The notes under the pieces were generated by a model that was given only the letters and a program-made list of their open reading frames with translations, made no database searches and was not told the origin of the DNA. Shown piece after piece: positions 17,562-25,828 of a DNA stretch of 64,000 nucleotides (position 1 is the first letter of the stretch; each line of letters starts with the position of its first letter). The stretch is from NCBI RefSeq assembly GCF_024584515.1, contig NZ_CP102173.1, positions 2,356,001-2,420,000 of the forward strand, written 5' to 3'. Position numbers and translations under genes: made by a program. This stretch comes from Aeromicrobium wangtongii. Its GTDB lineage: Bacteria; Actinomycetota; Actinomycetes; Propionibacteriales; Nocardioidaceae.

Positions 17562-17944
17562 CGTTCCCAGTGTGGTCCCCGGGCGGAGTCAGCCCACGTC
17601 GCCGCGCCGGGCGCGCGCTCACGACGGCGATCCTCCTCGACGGCGTGACTGATCCACGCGTTGCCCGGCGAACCCGGTGCCGTGGGCATACAGTGGGGGT
17701 CTCCGGTTGGAACAGCAGACGGATCCCAGGTCAAGCACGTCGAACGGGGATCACATGTCCGTCCAGCCGAGTGATCGCGACCAAGCGTGGTCGATCCTGA
17801 GCCAGGCAGTCAGCCACCCCACCGGTCAGCACCGCATCCTGCGGCGTTCACCGGACGGGCAGCGATCAGGACCCATCGTCCCGCGGTGAGGCCGAGGGCT
17901 GTTCAGCACGTCACACCGGGCAATCCACGACCAAGGGGGCGACC
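17562..17944. other. 383-base gap upstream of the GAF/ANTAR genes
   Basis: No conserved gene is seen here. TACAGT at 17689-17694 is a possible -10 element for the downstream GAF/ANTAR operon, which would give a leader of about 240 bases. The leader contains one small open frame (17755-17889). I could not recognise a riboswitch or a paired hexaloop structure by eye. Confidence 0.4.
17755..17889 (+). CDS. Possible small ORF (44 aa) in the GAF/ANTAR leader
   Basis: ATG at 17755 is preceded by GGGG five bases upstream and opens a 44-residue frame beginning MSVQPSDRDQAWSILSQAVS. It has no recognisable family. It could be a leader peptide or chance; in such GC-rich DNA short open frames are common. 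Confidence 0.2.
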   Translation: MSVQPSDRDQAWSILSQAVSHPTGQHRILRRSPDGQRSGPIVPR

Positions 17945-18649
17945 ATGCAGGATCGTGTTCAGGCCGCCAGATTCGCCAAGATCATCGGCTCGCTGGACTC
18001 CGACCTGTCCGTCCTCGAGCGATTCTGTGAAGCAGGCAAGCAGATGCTTCGTGCGCACGGCGCAGCCATCACGGTGTACTACGACAGCCTCGAACGGCAC
18101 ACCGTGAGCTTCACCTCCGATCTGGCGCTCCGGATCGAGGAGGCGCAGGAGGTGGCCGGCGAGGGTCCCGGCTTTGAAGCCGCCCGCACCAACAAGATGG
18201 TGTTCGCGGACTTCAGCACCCCGTCAGGCACCCCATGGATGGCGCTGGAGGACTGCATGGCGGCCTTCAGCTTCGGCGGCACCGTGCTGGCCCTGCCGAT
18301 CGATGCGGCCGGCGCACGCCTGGGGGTGCTCGTGGCGCACACCCTGTCGGCTTCGGACACCTTCGACGACGCCGCTGCCGGATATCTTTCCTCCGCGCTG
18401 GGCCCGGTCCTGCTGGACTACATCGGTCCGACGGCGTTGGAGGCCGAGCTCACCGAGGACTGGTCGTCACGAGCGGTCGTGCACCAGGCGACCGGGATGC
18501 TCATCTTCGATCTGCGGATCTCTGCCGATGACGCCCTGACCCTCCTGAGGGCCCATGCCTACGCCACAGTGTCCACACTGCTAGAGGTGGCGGCACACGT
18601 CGTGCACGGAGATCTCAGCTTCGATGACTTCAGCATGGAAGGAGACTGA
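17945..18649 (+). CDS. GAF domain protein with ANTAR-like C-terminus
   Basis: A 234-residue cytoplasmic protein. Residues about 10-160 form a GAF-type sensor domain; the last 70 residues (SSRAVVHQATGMLIFDLRISADDALTLLRAHAY) align with an ANTAR RNA-binding domain (VHQATGM.. motif, then A..A..LLRAHA), so it may bind hairpins in nascent RNA to control termination. The final part is atypical (DLSFDDFSMEGD). A strong AAGGGGG precedes the ATG. One base separates its stop from the next gene's ATG, so the two are co-translated. Confidence 0.75.
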   Translation: MQDRVQAARFAKIIGSLDSDLSVLERFCEAGKQMLRAHGAAITVYYDSLERHTVSFTSDLALRIEEAQEVAGEGPGFEAARTNKMVFADFSTPSGTPWMALEDCMAAFSFGGTVLALPIDAAGARLGVLVAHTLSASDTFDDAAAGYLSSALGPVLLDYIGPTALEAELTEDWSSRAVVHQATGMLIFDLRISADDALTLLRAHAYATVSTLLEVAAHVVHGDLSFDDFSMEGD

Positions 18650-18650
18650 C

Positions 18651-19364
18651 ATGGACGACATTCGCGTGGATCAGGCGTTGGCCGAGGTCACTTCCGCACT
18701 CCACCACCATCACGACGTCACCGGATTCCTGGCCGATCTGATCGAGGTCTGTCAGCGAGCGCTGGCCGTCGACGCGACGGGCATCATGGTGCTGTCGCGC
18801 AGCGGCCGCCTCCAGCTGTTGGCCGCTTCGACCCATCGATCGACCGAGCTGGAGCTGTACCAGTCGCAGATCGACGAGGGTCCGTGCGTCGACGCCGCCG
18901 CCGACGACCTGTCAGTCATCCTCGCGGAGGAGGCAGCACTGCGTGAGCGGTGGCCCCGTTTCGGGCCGGCCATGGTCGAGGCGGGCTTCCGGTCGGTTCA
19001 CTCCATGCCCTTGCGGTGGGAGGGCGCACCCCTGGGCGCGATGGCGCTGTTCCGCCACGAGGCGGTCGCGCTGGACGGACGCGAGGACCAGGCCGCGCGA
19101 GCATTCGCCGATGTGGTCGTGCAGGCGGTGATGGACGACGAGCTGCCGGGCAGCTCCGCGACGCAGGACCGCATCGACGCAGCTCTGGCCGGGCGGGTGC
19201 TGGTCGAGCAGGCCAAGGGCGTGATGGCCCGGCACCGAGGGATCGGGATGGGCGATGCGTACGATCTGCTGATCGAGCGCGCCACCGCATCAGGACGCAC
19301 ACTGACCGAGGCCGCCGCAGAGCTCGTCGCCCAGGCTCAGCGAGGTGAGCTCGACCCCGCCTGA
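18651..19364 (+). CDS. GAF-ANTAR antitermination regulator
   Basis: A 237-residue protein. The GAF domain covers about residues 20-165, and the ANTAR domain the last 60: LAGRVLVEQAKGVMARHRGIG then AYDLLIERATASGRTLTEAA, a good match to the family consensus. ANTAR proteins stop terminator formation by holding a paired hexaloop RNA. The ATG is one base after the upstream stop and has GGAAGGAG before it. The ligand of the GAF part is unknown; in actinobacteria such genes are numerous stress-type regulators. Confidence 0.85.
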   Translation: MDDIRVDQALAEVTSALHHHHDVTGFLADLIEVCQRALAVDATGIMVLSRSGRLQLLAASTHRSTELELYQSQIDEGPCVDAAADDLSVILAEEAALRERWPRFGPAMVEAGFRSVHSMPLRWEGAPLGAMALFRHEAVALDGREDQAARAFADVVVQAVMDDELPGSSATQDRIDAALAGRVLVEQAKGVMARHRGIGMGDAYDLLIERATASGRTLTEAAAELVAQAQRGELDPA

Positions 19365-19368
19365 GCAG

Positions 19369-19387
19369 GGTGCTGAACGCCAGCACC
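19369..19387 (+). terminator. Hairpin after the GAF/ANTAR pair
   Basis: GGTGCTG-AACGC-CAGCACC starts four bases after the stop codon of the second regulator. The 7-bp stem is perfect but there is no clear U-tract, as is common for actinobacterial terminators. The rest of 19388-19557 shows nothing recognisable. Confidence 0.5.
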
Positions 19388-19557
19388 GGCGAGGTCGTCG
19401 GGACCTGCTCCCTCGACGGGTGACCTTCAGCACCTACATCGGTCCGGAGTTCCGGGCCGAGGCGAAATCGCAGCCGAACGGTGAGCAGGACCGGAGCGAC
19501 GCATCGAACACCGACGAGGTGCAACCGGAGGCTGACGAGCCGACGGCGTCGGCCACA

Positions 19558-20694
19558 TCATCCGATGTCCGCGCGCCGGTGCAGCACCCAGCCCGCTCCG
19601 CTGCGCGTCGCGAGCTCCTGTCGCTCCAGCAGCGCCAGGGCTGACCGCACATCGCGCTCGCTGATCCTGGCCTCGGCCGCGATGTCGGCCGCTGACCTGC
19701 TGGTGCGCCAGTCGAGGCCGTCGAGCGTCGTCCGCGCGGCCGGCGGCAACAGGTCGAACTCCGTCGAAGGACTCGCCGCCGCGGACTCCTCGGCGCCGAG
19801 ACCACCGAGCTCCTCGAGGACGTCCTTGCCCGAGGTGACCAGCACCGCCTTGCCCTCACGCACGGCCGCGTGCGCCCCACCCGACGCCTGGGAGGTCACG
19901 GGGCCCGGCACGGCCATCGTGACCCGGCCGAGCTGATCGGCCCAGTTCAGCGTGTTCAGCGAACCACTGCGCACCGCTGCCTCCACCACGACGGTGCCCT
20001 GGGTCAGCGCGGCGATGATCCGGTTGCGGGACAGGAACCGGCGTTTGATCGGGGTCTGCCCGGGTGCCTGCTCGCTGATCACCAGCCCTTCCTGTGCGAT
20101 GTGCTCGAGCAGGCCCGCGTGCGAGCGGGGATAGTCGATGTCGGCCCCGCAGGCGAGCACGGCCACGGTCGCCCGGCCCATCGCCAGTGCGCCGCGGTGG
20201 GCGCATCCGTCGATGCCGTACGCCGCGCCACTGATCACGGTCCACCGCCCGTCCGCCAGGTCAGCGGCCAGATCAGAAGCGCACTCGGCCCCATAGGTCG
20301 TGCAGGCGCGCGCACCGACGATCGCGACGGCCTGCTCGCCCAGCTCGGCCAGGTCTGCCGCGCCTCGCAGCCACAGGCCCAGCGGTGCACCGCTGGTGCC
20401 GTGCAACGGCTCGACGTGCTCGAGATCGCCGAGCGCATCGGGCCAGCCCCGGTCACCCGGGCAGATCCAGCGCAGCCCGGCGGCCGTCGCGCGGGACCGG
20501 CAGATCTCGACCAGGCGGTCCAGGTCGTGCGACCGCTCGGTCCAGGCCTCGGGCATGCGGAAGCCCGGCAACGGTGAACCGCCGCGGACCGCCTCGACCA
20601 CACGACCCGGCTCGTGCACCGCGAGCAGGTCCGGGAGGCGGGGATCGCCGGGTTCGGCGACGAGGCTGAGGGCCAGGCGGTCGTGCCGCGTCAT
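19558..20694 (-). CDS. dprA: DNA-processing protein DprA
   Basis: A 378-residue protein that in transformable bacteria binds incoming single-stranded DNA and loads RecA. The Rossmann core is clear: AVAIVGARACTTYG near 120, VISGAAYGIDGCAHRGAL, SEQAPGQTP and RFLSRNRIIAALT. A C-terminal winged-helix (about 310-378, DWRTSRSAADIAAEARISER) is present. Its ATG overlaps the comM stop as ATGA. The pairing with comM and yraN is conserved in actinobacteria, most of which are not known to be naturally competent. Confidence 0.94.
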   Translation of the reverse strand: MTRHDRLALSLVAEPGDPRLPDLLAVHEPGRVVEAVRGGSPLPGFRMPEAWTERSHDLDRLVEICRSRATAAGLRWICPGDRGWPDALGDLEHVEPLHGTSGAPLGLWLRGAADLAELGEQAVAIVGARACTTYGAECASDLAADLADGRWTVISGAAYGIDGCAHRGALAMGRATVAVLACGADIDYPRSHAGLLEHIAQEGLVISEQAPGQTPIKRRFLSRNRIIAALTQGTVVVEAAVRSGSLNTLNWADQLGRVTMAVPGPVTSQASGGAHAAVREGKAVLVTSGKDVLEELGGLGAEESAAASPSTEFDLLPPAARTTLDGLDWRTSRSAADIAAEARISERDVRSALALLERQELATRSGAGWVLHRRADIG

Positions 20695-22271
20695 GAGGCC
20701 TGCACCAGATCACGCATCGGCCCGCCCAGCGCAGTGCCACGACGCAGGCAGAGCGCGGCATCCACATCGTCCGCGCCGGGGACGTCGTGCCCGTTCAGAT
20801 CGGCGATCGTCCAGGCCAGACGAAGGATGCGGTCGGCCGACCGCGCATTGAGCTTGTTGCTGCGCAGCTGCTGATCGACCAGGACGCGCCCCTCGTCCCG
20901 GACGGGCCAGTGCTTGCGCAGCTCGACCCCCGGCACCTCGCTGTTGAGCCGCCACGGGCTGCCGCTCAGACGACGCTCCTGACGGCCGCGGGCCTGCAGG
21001 ACCAGGCCCGCCAGCTCTGCGGTCGACCGCGCCCCCGTGATCGCGGCGGTCAGATCGGGCCTGCTCATGGCCGACAGCGTGCGATGGATGTCGATGCGGT
21101 CACGGATCGGCCCCGACAGCCGGTCGGCGTAGCGCCGACGCATCAGGGGGGTGCACCGGCACTGGTCGGCCACGGCCGAGCTGAGGCCGCAGGGGCACGG
21201 GTTCGCGGCCAGCACGAGCTGGAACCTGGCCGGGAACGCTGCCGTCATGGCGGCCCGGGACACCACGACGTGACCGCTCTCCAACGGCTGGCGCAGCGCC
21301 TCCAGGACGTTGGAGGCGAACTCCGGCGCCTCGTCGAGGAACAGGATGCCGTGGTGGGCCAGGCTCAGCGCGCCGGGACGGATGACCTTGCTGCCGCCGC
21401 CCACGATCGAGACGGCGCTGGCCGTGTGGTGCGGGTCCAGGAACGGTGGACGGGTCAGCAGGGGTGCGTCGCTGGGCAGCACCCCGGCCACCGAGTGGAC
21501 CGCGCTCACCGCCAGCGACTGCTCGTAGGTCAGGTCCGGCAGCAGCCCGGGCAGCCGTTGCGCCAGCATCGTCTTGCCGATGCCGGGCGGCCCGGTCATC
21601 AAGACGTGGTGCCCGCCCGCGGCCGCGACCAGCAGCGCCATGCGGGAGTCCTCCTGTCCGGAGATGTCGGCCAGGTCGAGGTGGGCCAGCCGGTCGGCGG
21701 ACGTCCAGGAGATCGACGGGCTGTCGTCCAGTGGCGGGACCGGCGGGTCATCGGGTTCCTGCTGCCCGGTGAGCAGCGCGACGGTCTGCCGCAGCGATCG
21801 GACCCCCACCACGCAGATGCCGTGCACCAGTTCGGCCTCCGGCACGTTGACCTCGGGCACGAACACCCGGTCGAATCCGGCCTCAGCCGCCGCCAGCGTG
21901 GCCGGCAGGACGCCTCGGATGGCCCGCAGGCGCCCGTCGAGCGCCAGCTCGCCCAGGAAGGCAGCACCCGCCAGCTGCTCGGCCCCGATCAGCGACTTGG
22001 CGGCGAACACCGCCAGCGCGATGGCCAGGTCGTAGTGCGAGCCCGACTTCGGCAGCGTCGACGGCGCCAAGTTGATCGTCACCCGCTGGTCGGGCCAGGT
22101 CGTGCCGGAGTTGGCCACCGCGGACCGGCACCGGTCGCGTGCCTCGTTGACCATCGTGTCGGCCAGGCCGACCATGACCGTCTGCGGCAGCCCACCGCCG
22201 ATGTCGACCTCCACCTCGATCGGGCGCCCCGCCAGGCCGTCGAGCGTCACCGAGTGGGTCGCGGCGGCCAT
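20691..22271 (-). CDS. comM: YifB/ComM-family Mg-chelatase-like AAA+ ATPase
   Basis: A 526-residue protein. The N-terminal ChlI-like domain (about 1-170) has VEVDIGGGLPQTVMVGLAD and the S5-like fold; the AAA+ core has Walker A GPPGIGKTML and Walker B LFLDEAPEF; the C-terminus is the MG chelatase lid domain with a Cys-rich insert (CPCGLSSAVADQCRC). ComM in other bacteria is a helicase that promotes branch migration in recombination of foreign DNA. It overlaps yraN by one base (TGATG) and dprA by four. Confidence 0.92.
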   Translation of the reverse strand: MAAATHSVTLDGLAGRPIEVEVDIGGGLPQTVMVGLADTMVNEARDRCRSAVANSGTTWPDQRVTINLAPSTLPKSGSHYDLAIALAVFAAKSLIGAEQLAGAAFLGELALDGRLRAIRGVLPATLAAAEAGFDRVFVPEVNVPEAELVHGICVVGVRSLRQTVALLTGQQEPDDPPVPPLDDSPSISWTSADRLAHLDLADISGQEDSRMALLVAAAGGHHVLMTGPPGIGKTMLAQRLPGLLPDLTYEQSLAVSAVHSVAGVLPSDAPLLTRPPFLDPHHTASAVSIVGGGSKVIRPGALSLAHHGILFLDEAPEFASNVLEALRQPLESGHVVVSRAAMTAAFPARFQLVLAANPCPCGLSSAVADQCRCTPLMRRRYADRLSGPIRDRIDIHRTLSAMSRPDLTAAITGARSTAELAGLVLQARGRQERRLSGSPWRLNSEVPGVELRKHWPVRDEGRVLVDQQLRSNKLNARSADRILRLAWTIADLNGHDVPGADDVDAALCLRRGTALGGPMRDLVQAS

Positions 22272-22633
22272 CAGGCGACTCCGGCGATGCGTTGGACGAC
22301 CGGGCCGCCCTTGGGCGGGACCACGACCGAGACGACGTCGATGCGCACGCTCGGCGGCGCGATGTCGTGCACCTCGAGCCAGTGGCTCGCGAGCCGGCGC
22401 AGACGGGCGGCCTTCTGACCGGTGATCGCCTCGAACGGGCCGCCGTGCTCGTGGGACGTGCGGGTCTTCACCTCACAGATCACCAGGGTCGAGCCGTCCC
22501 GGGCCACGATGTCGATCTCGCCGAAGCGACACGTCCAGTTGGTCGCCAGCACCACCATCCCGATGGATCTGAGGTGCTCGGCCGCCACCCGCTCGCCGTA
22601 GTCGCCGACGGACTTGCTGCGCTGATACGTCAT
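22271..22633 (-). CDS. yraN: YraN/UPF0102 family nuclease-fold protein
   Basis: A 120-residue protein of the restriction-endonuclease-like fold. Conserved residues are seen in GDYGERVAAEHL, then FGEIDIVARDG and VICEVKTR (E-x-D...ExK pattern). The biochemical role is unknown; its steady link with comM and dprA suggests DNA recombination or uptake. The frame is open upstream, but the ATG at 22633 gives the family length. Divergent from cobS. Confidence 0.9.
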   Translation of the reverse strand: MTYQRSKSVGDYGERVAAEHLRSIGMVVLATNWTCRFGEIDIVARDGSTLVICEVKTRTSHEHGGPFEAITGQKAARLRRLASHWLEVHDIAPPSVRIDVVSVVVPPKGGPVVQRIAGVA

Positions 22634-22729
22634 GGCTCGAGCCTCGCCGGGGCGGCAGCGGCGATCCAGCGGGCACGGGCAACCTGTGGACGGCGCACGG
22701 GCGCGGTCATCGCTGTGGAGAACCGGCTC

Positions 22730-22735
22730 TAGAAT
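22730..22735 (+). promoter_or_regulatory. -10 element TAGAAT for leaderless cobS
   Basis: TAGAAT ends six bases before the cobS GTG start, with no Shine-Dalgarno, so transcription would begin at or next to the start codon. No cobalamin riboswitch is seen in the 108-base divergent gap. Confidence 0.5.
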
Positions 22736-22741
22736 CGCCCG

Positions 22742-23482
22742 GTGACTGCACTGACGAGACCTTTTCGTGGCCTGATCCTGGCGGTGCAGTTCCTGACCCG
22801 CATCCCCACACCGCAGGTCCGCGACTTCCACGAGGACGACATCGGCCGGTCTGCCTTCTGGTTCCCCGCCGTCGGACTCATCGTCGGGCTGGCGGTCGCG
22901 GTGCCCGTCGAGCTGTTGTCCGACCGTCCGCAGCTCGCGGCGCTGGCCGGCCTGGTCATCTGGGTGTGGGTCACCGGCGCCCTGCACATCGACGGGCTGG
23001 GCGACGTGGCCGACGCCCTCGGTGCCTCGCACCGCGATCCGGCTCGCTACGCCGCAGCGCTCAAGGACCCGCACATGGGCGCGTTCGGCGTGGTCACGGT
23101 CGTGATCCAGCTGATCGTCAAGTTCGTGCTGCTGTCGGAGGCGGCCAGCCAGGACCTCACCTGGGTGCTGGTGCTCGTACCGGCCTGGGCCCGTTGGATC
23201 AGCCTGGCCCTCCCCCGCCTCACGACGTCCCTGCAGGCCGGTCTCGGCGAGCGGTTCGGCGGCCAGATCACCTGGCCGACGATCACGGTGTGGGTCGTGG
23301 GCCTGTCCGTCGCGAGCGTCCTGACCGAGCCCGTGCTGCTGGTGGCGATCCCCGTGGCGGGCCTGATCGCGTTCTACTGGCACCGCCGGCTGGGTGGCGT
23401 CTCGGGCGATGGCCTGGGAGCCAGCACCGAGGTGTCCGAGAGCGTCCTGCTGATCGCCCTGGTCGCCACCACGCTGGGCTGA
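22742..23482 (+). CDS. cobS: Adenosylcobinamide-GDP ribazoletransferase
   Basis: A 246-residue membrane enzyme that joins adenosylcobinamide-GDP to alpha-ribazole in the last stage of vitamin B12 assembly. Family blocks are visible: FLTRIPTP, FWFPAVGLIVG, HIDGLGDVADALGAS (metal/substrate region DGLGD..D) and KDPHMGAFGV, with several membrane helices and a C-terminal GGVSGDGLGAS. GTG start. No other cobalamin gene is nearby, so it stands alone among nucleic-acid genes. Confidence 0.93.
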   Translation: MTALTRPFRGLILAVQFLTRIPTPQVRDFHEDDIGRSAFWFPAVGLIVGLAVAVPVELLSDRPQLAALAGLVIWVWVTGALHIDGLGDVADALGASHRDPARYAAALKDPHMGAFGVVTVVIQLIVKFVLLSEAASQDLTWVLVLVPAWARWISLALPRLTTSLQAGLGERFGGQITWPTITVWVVGLSVASVLTEPVLLVAIPVAGLIAFYWHRRLGGVSGDGLGASTEVSESVLLIALVATTLG

Positions 23483-23497
23483 GGAGCCTGATCGGGC

Positions 23498-23809
23498 TCA
23501 GTCCGCGTCGGGCACCTTGACCTCGGAGTCCTGCAGCTCCTCGACGTTGACGTCCTTGAACGTCAGCACCTTGACGTTCTTGGCGAACCGCGCCGGGCGG
23601 TAGATGTCCCACACCCAGGCATCGCTCATCGAGACCTCGAAGTAGGCGTCCCCCGTCTCCGAGCGCACCTTCACGTCCACCGCATTGCACAGGTAGAAAC
23701 GGCGATCGGTCTCGACGACGTACTTGAAGATCGAGACGACGTCGCGGTACTCGCGATACAGCGCGAGCTCCATCTCGGACTCGTACCGCTCCAGGTCCTC
23801 AGAGCTCAT
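23498..23809 (-). CDS. DUF2469 family protein
   Basis: A 103-residue acidic protein, typical length for this small actinobacterial family of unknown role. The start MSSEDLERYESEMELALYRE and the following YREYRDVVSIFKYVVETDRR region are characteristic. It overlaps rnhB by 11 bases, an arrangement conserved in mycobacteria as well, so it is co-expressed with RNase HII. Confidence 0.9.
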   Translation of the reverse strand: MSSEDLERYESEMELALYREYRDVVSIFKYVVETDRRFYLCNAVDVKVRSETGDAYFEVSMSDAWVWDIYRPARFAKNVKVLTFKDVNVEELQDSEVKVPDAD

Positions 23810-24455
23810 GGTGTGTGCCTTCCATCGCTGCCTTGACGTTCACGTAGGTCTTGCGGTGCTCCTCGCACGGACCCAGGGAGCGGAGCGCGGCCTGGTGGAC
23901 CGGCGTGCTGTATCCCTTGTGCGTGGCGAAATCGTATGCCGGGAACTGCTCGTGCATGCGCACCATGATGCGGTCGCGTGTCACCTTGGCGATCACCGAG
24001 GCCGCCGCGATGGACGCCGCGACCCGGTCGCCCTTCCACATCGCGAGGCCCGGGACGCCCAGCCCGTCGACCGGGAAGCCATCGGTCAGGACGTAGCCGG
24101 GACGGACCTCGAGCTTCCACAGCGCCCGCCGCAGTGCGGTGATGTTGGCGTGCTGCAGTCCCATGCGGTCGCAGTCGGCGGCCGGGACCACCACGACCGA
24201 CACATCGGCCGCCCGCTGCATGATCAGCTCGAAGCACGACTCGCGGCGCTTCTCGGTCAGGAGCTTGGAGTCGGCCAGACCGGGGATGGGTCGATCCAGG
24301 ACGACCGCAGCCGCGACCAACGGTCCGGCGCACGCTCCGCGCCCGGCCTCGTCCACACCGGCCACAGGGTGCAGCCCCTGGCGCGCGAGCGCACGCTCGT
24401 AGCCGTACAGACCCGCGTCGCGGCGGATCGTGGAGCCCTTGGCCAGCGTCGTCAT
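23799..24455 (-). CDS. rnhB: Ribonuclease HII
   Basis: A 218-residue enzyme that nicks RNA in RNA-DNA hybrids and at single ribonucleotides in DNA. The active-site motif GVDEAGRGACAGPL has Asp35 and Glu36; a further acidic site is in YVLTDGFPV and the DxxxA region KVTRDRIMVRMH. It follows lepB by 13 bases and overlaps the DUF2469 gene. Confidence 0.95.
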   Translation of the reverse strand: MTTLAKGSTIRRDAGLYGYERALARQGLHPVAGVDEAGRGACAGPLVAAAVVLDRPIPGLADSKLLTEKRRESCFELIMQRAADVSVVVVPAADCDRMGLQHANITALRRALWKLEVRPGYVLTDGFPVDGLGVPGLAMWKGDRVAASIAAASVIAKVTRDRIMVRMHEQFPAYDFATHKGYSTPVHQAALRSLGPCEEHRKTYVNVKAAMEGTHHEL

Positions 24456-24468
24456 GGGATCTCGTCGG

Positions 24469-25128
24469 TCACTTGTCGTTGATGGCTTTGAATGCTGCCG
24501 GTTTGTGGATGAACCCGGCCCGGTTCAGCGGCCAGACGCGGAACCATGCCTTGCCGACGACCGCCTTCTCCGAGACCTGTCCCCCGCCGGGATCGCCCAG
24601 GTGCGCGCGCGAGTCCGAGGAGTTGCCGCGGTTGTCGCCCATCACCCACAGGTACCCGTCGCGGACCTTGACCTCGAATGTCCGGTCCTTGGTCGCCGAC
24701 TCGTCCAGCAGGTACGGCTCGTCGAGCTTGACGCCGTTGACCGTGAGCTTGCCGTCGGTGCAGCACGCGACCGTGTCGCCGCCGACGCCGATGACCCGCT
24801 TGATCAAGTGGCCACCGGTCGGGAACAGGCCGACCTTCTCCAGCACCTTCTGCAGGCCGTTCGTGGCGTGACGCGAGTCCTCCGCGCCCAGCCAGCCTCC
24901 CGGGTCGTCGAACACCACGATGTCGCCGCGCTGGACGTCCCCGCCCCAGTAGGACACCTTCTGGACGAGGATCTTGTCGTCGACGAGCATCGTCGGCTCC
25001 ATCGACTCCGACGGGATGTAGAACGCCTGGAGGAAGAAGGTCTTGACGATGACCGCCATCACCATGGCGGTCAGGACGAGAAGGATCGACTCCTGCCAGA
25101 CAGGGAGCTGTCGCTTCTTGTCGGTCAC
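24469..25128 (-). CDS. lepB: Signal peptidase I
   Basis: A 219-residue membrane-anchored peptidase that removes signal peptides from exported proteins. One N-terminal membrane helix (about 13-33) is followed by the catalytic Ser42 in PSESMEPTM and the general-base Lys110 in HLIKRVIG; GDNRGNSSDSR is the conserved box E. GTG start at 25126-25128 with TAGGCT (25135-25140) six bases upstream, so it appears leaderless and separately transcribed from rplS. Confidence 0.95.
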   Translation of the reverse strand: MTDKKRQLPVWQESILLVLTAMVMAVIVKTFFLQAFYIPSESMEPTMLVDDKILVQKVSYWGGDVQRGDIVVFDDPGGWLGAEDSRHATNGLQKVLEKVGLFPTGGHLIKRVIGVGGDTVACCTDGKLTVNGVKLDEPYLLDESATKDRTFEVKVRDGYLWVMGDNRGNSSDSRAHLGDPGGGQVSEKAVVGKAWFRVWPLNRAGFIHKPAAFKAINDK

Positions 25129-25225
25129 CCGGAGAGCCTAGCCGGAAAGGTCAACGCGGCGACGCACGGATGGAACGTGTTCCCGTCCAGCCGTCCCGGA
25201 CACCGACAGGGTGGTTCGGAAACGA

Positions 25226-25259
25226 CAGCTGCCCCCGCCGCGAACGGCGAGGGCAGCTG
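25226..25259 (-). terminator. rplS terminator
   Basis: A 15-bp stem with one mismatch (25226-25240 pairing with 25245-25259, loop CGAA) lies 14 bases after the rplS stop on the minus strand, followed by GTCGTTTCC. This is a good intrinsic-type terminator. Confidence 0.75.
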
Positions 25260-25273
25260 CTGAGGGAGGCGAC

Positions 25274-25624
25274 TCAGATGTCGCGCTTCTCCTTGATCTT
25301 GGCGGCCTTGCCGCGCAGGTTGCGCAGGTAGTAGAGCTTGGCGCGACGAACGTCACCGCGGATGGCGACGTCGATCTTCTCGATCACGGGGGTGTGCAGC
25401 GGGAAGGTGCGCTCGACGCCGACGCCGAAGCTGACCTTGCGGACGGTGAACGTACGACCGATGCCCGAGCCCTGGATCTTGATGCAGACGCCCTTGAAGA
25501 CCTGCACGCGCGAGCGGCTGCCCTCGATGACCTTCACGTGGACCTCGAGCGTGTCGCCCGCGCGGAAGGAAGGCAGATCGGAGCGCAGCGACTCGCTGGC
25601 GACCTGATCGATGATGTTGGTCAT
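25274..25624 (-). CDS. rplS: 50S ribosomal protein L19
   Basis: A 116-residue L19. Conserved runs include [40 protein letters not shown] and [20 protein letters not shown]. The ATG at 25624 has GAGGAG upstream; the frame continues upstream without homology. In most bacteria rplS directly follows trmD; here an ammonium transporter gene lies between them. Confidence 0.97.
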   Translation of the reverse strand: MTNIIDQVASESLRSDLPSFRAGDTLEVHVKVIEGSRSRVQVFKGVCIKIQGSGIGRTFTVRKVSFGVGVERTFPLHTPVIEKIDVAIRGDVRRAKLYYLRNLRGKAAKIKEKRDI

Positions 25625-25784
25625 GGTTGACTCCTCGTTGGTGCCACAGGTCACCCACGGCTGGTGATGAAAAGGAAGTGGTTCGGCGGTGATCGACGGC
25701 TCCCCTGTGGCAGATCCGTCCGGCGCCAAAGGTCAATGTTGCCATATGCGACACGAGCGGCGTTAATCGGCCACCGACGCACAA

Positions 25785-25811
25785 CGCGCCCGCCGGATAC
25801 CGGCGGGCGCG
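25785..25811 (-). terminator. Terminator of the inserted amt gene
   Basis: A perfect 12-bp stem (25785-25796 with 25800-25811, loop of three) lies 18 bases after the amt stop codon. There is no U-tract, but the stem is strong. Confidence 0.7.
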
Positions 25812-25828
25812 TCTGTCGTGCGGGTCGG

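Noticed and set aside
19345..19644. A 99-residue plus-strand frame after the GAF/ANTAR genes
   Set aside because: It overlaps the dprA 3' end, has no Shine-Dalgarno and a disordered composition; a hairpin terminator lies at its start.
22634..22741. Cobalamin riboswitch before cobS
   Set aside because: The gap is only 108 bases, has no B12-box-like sequence that I can see, and the promoter lies against the start codon.
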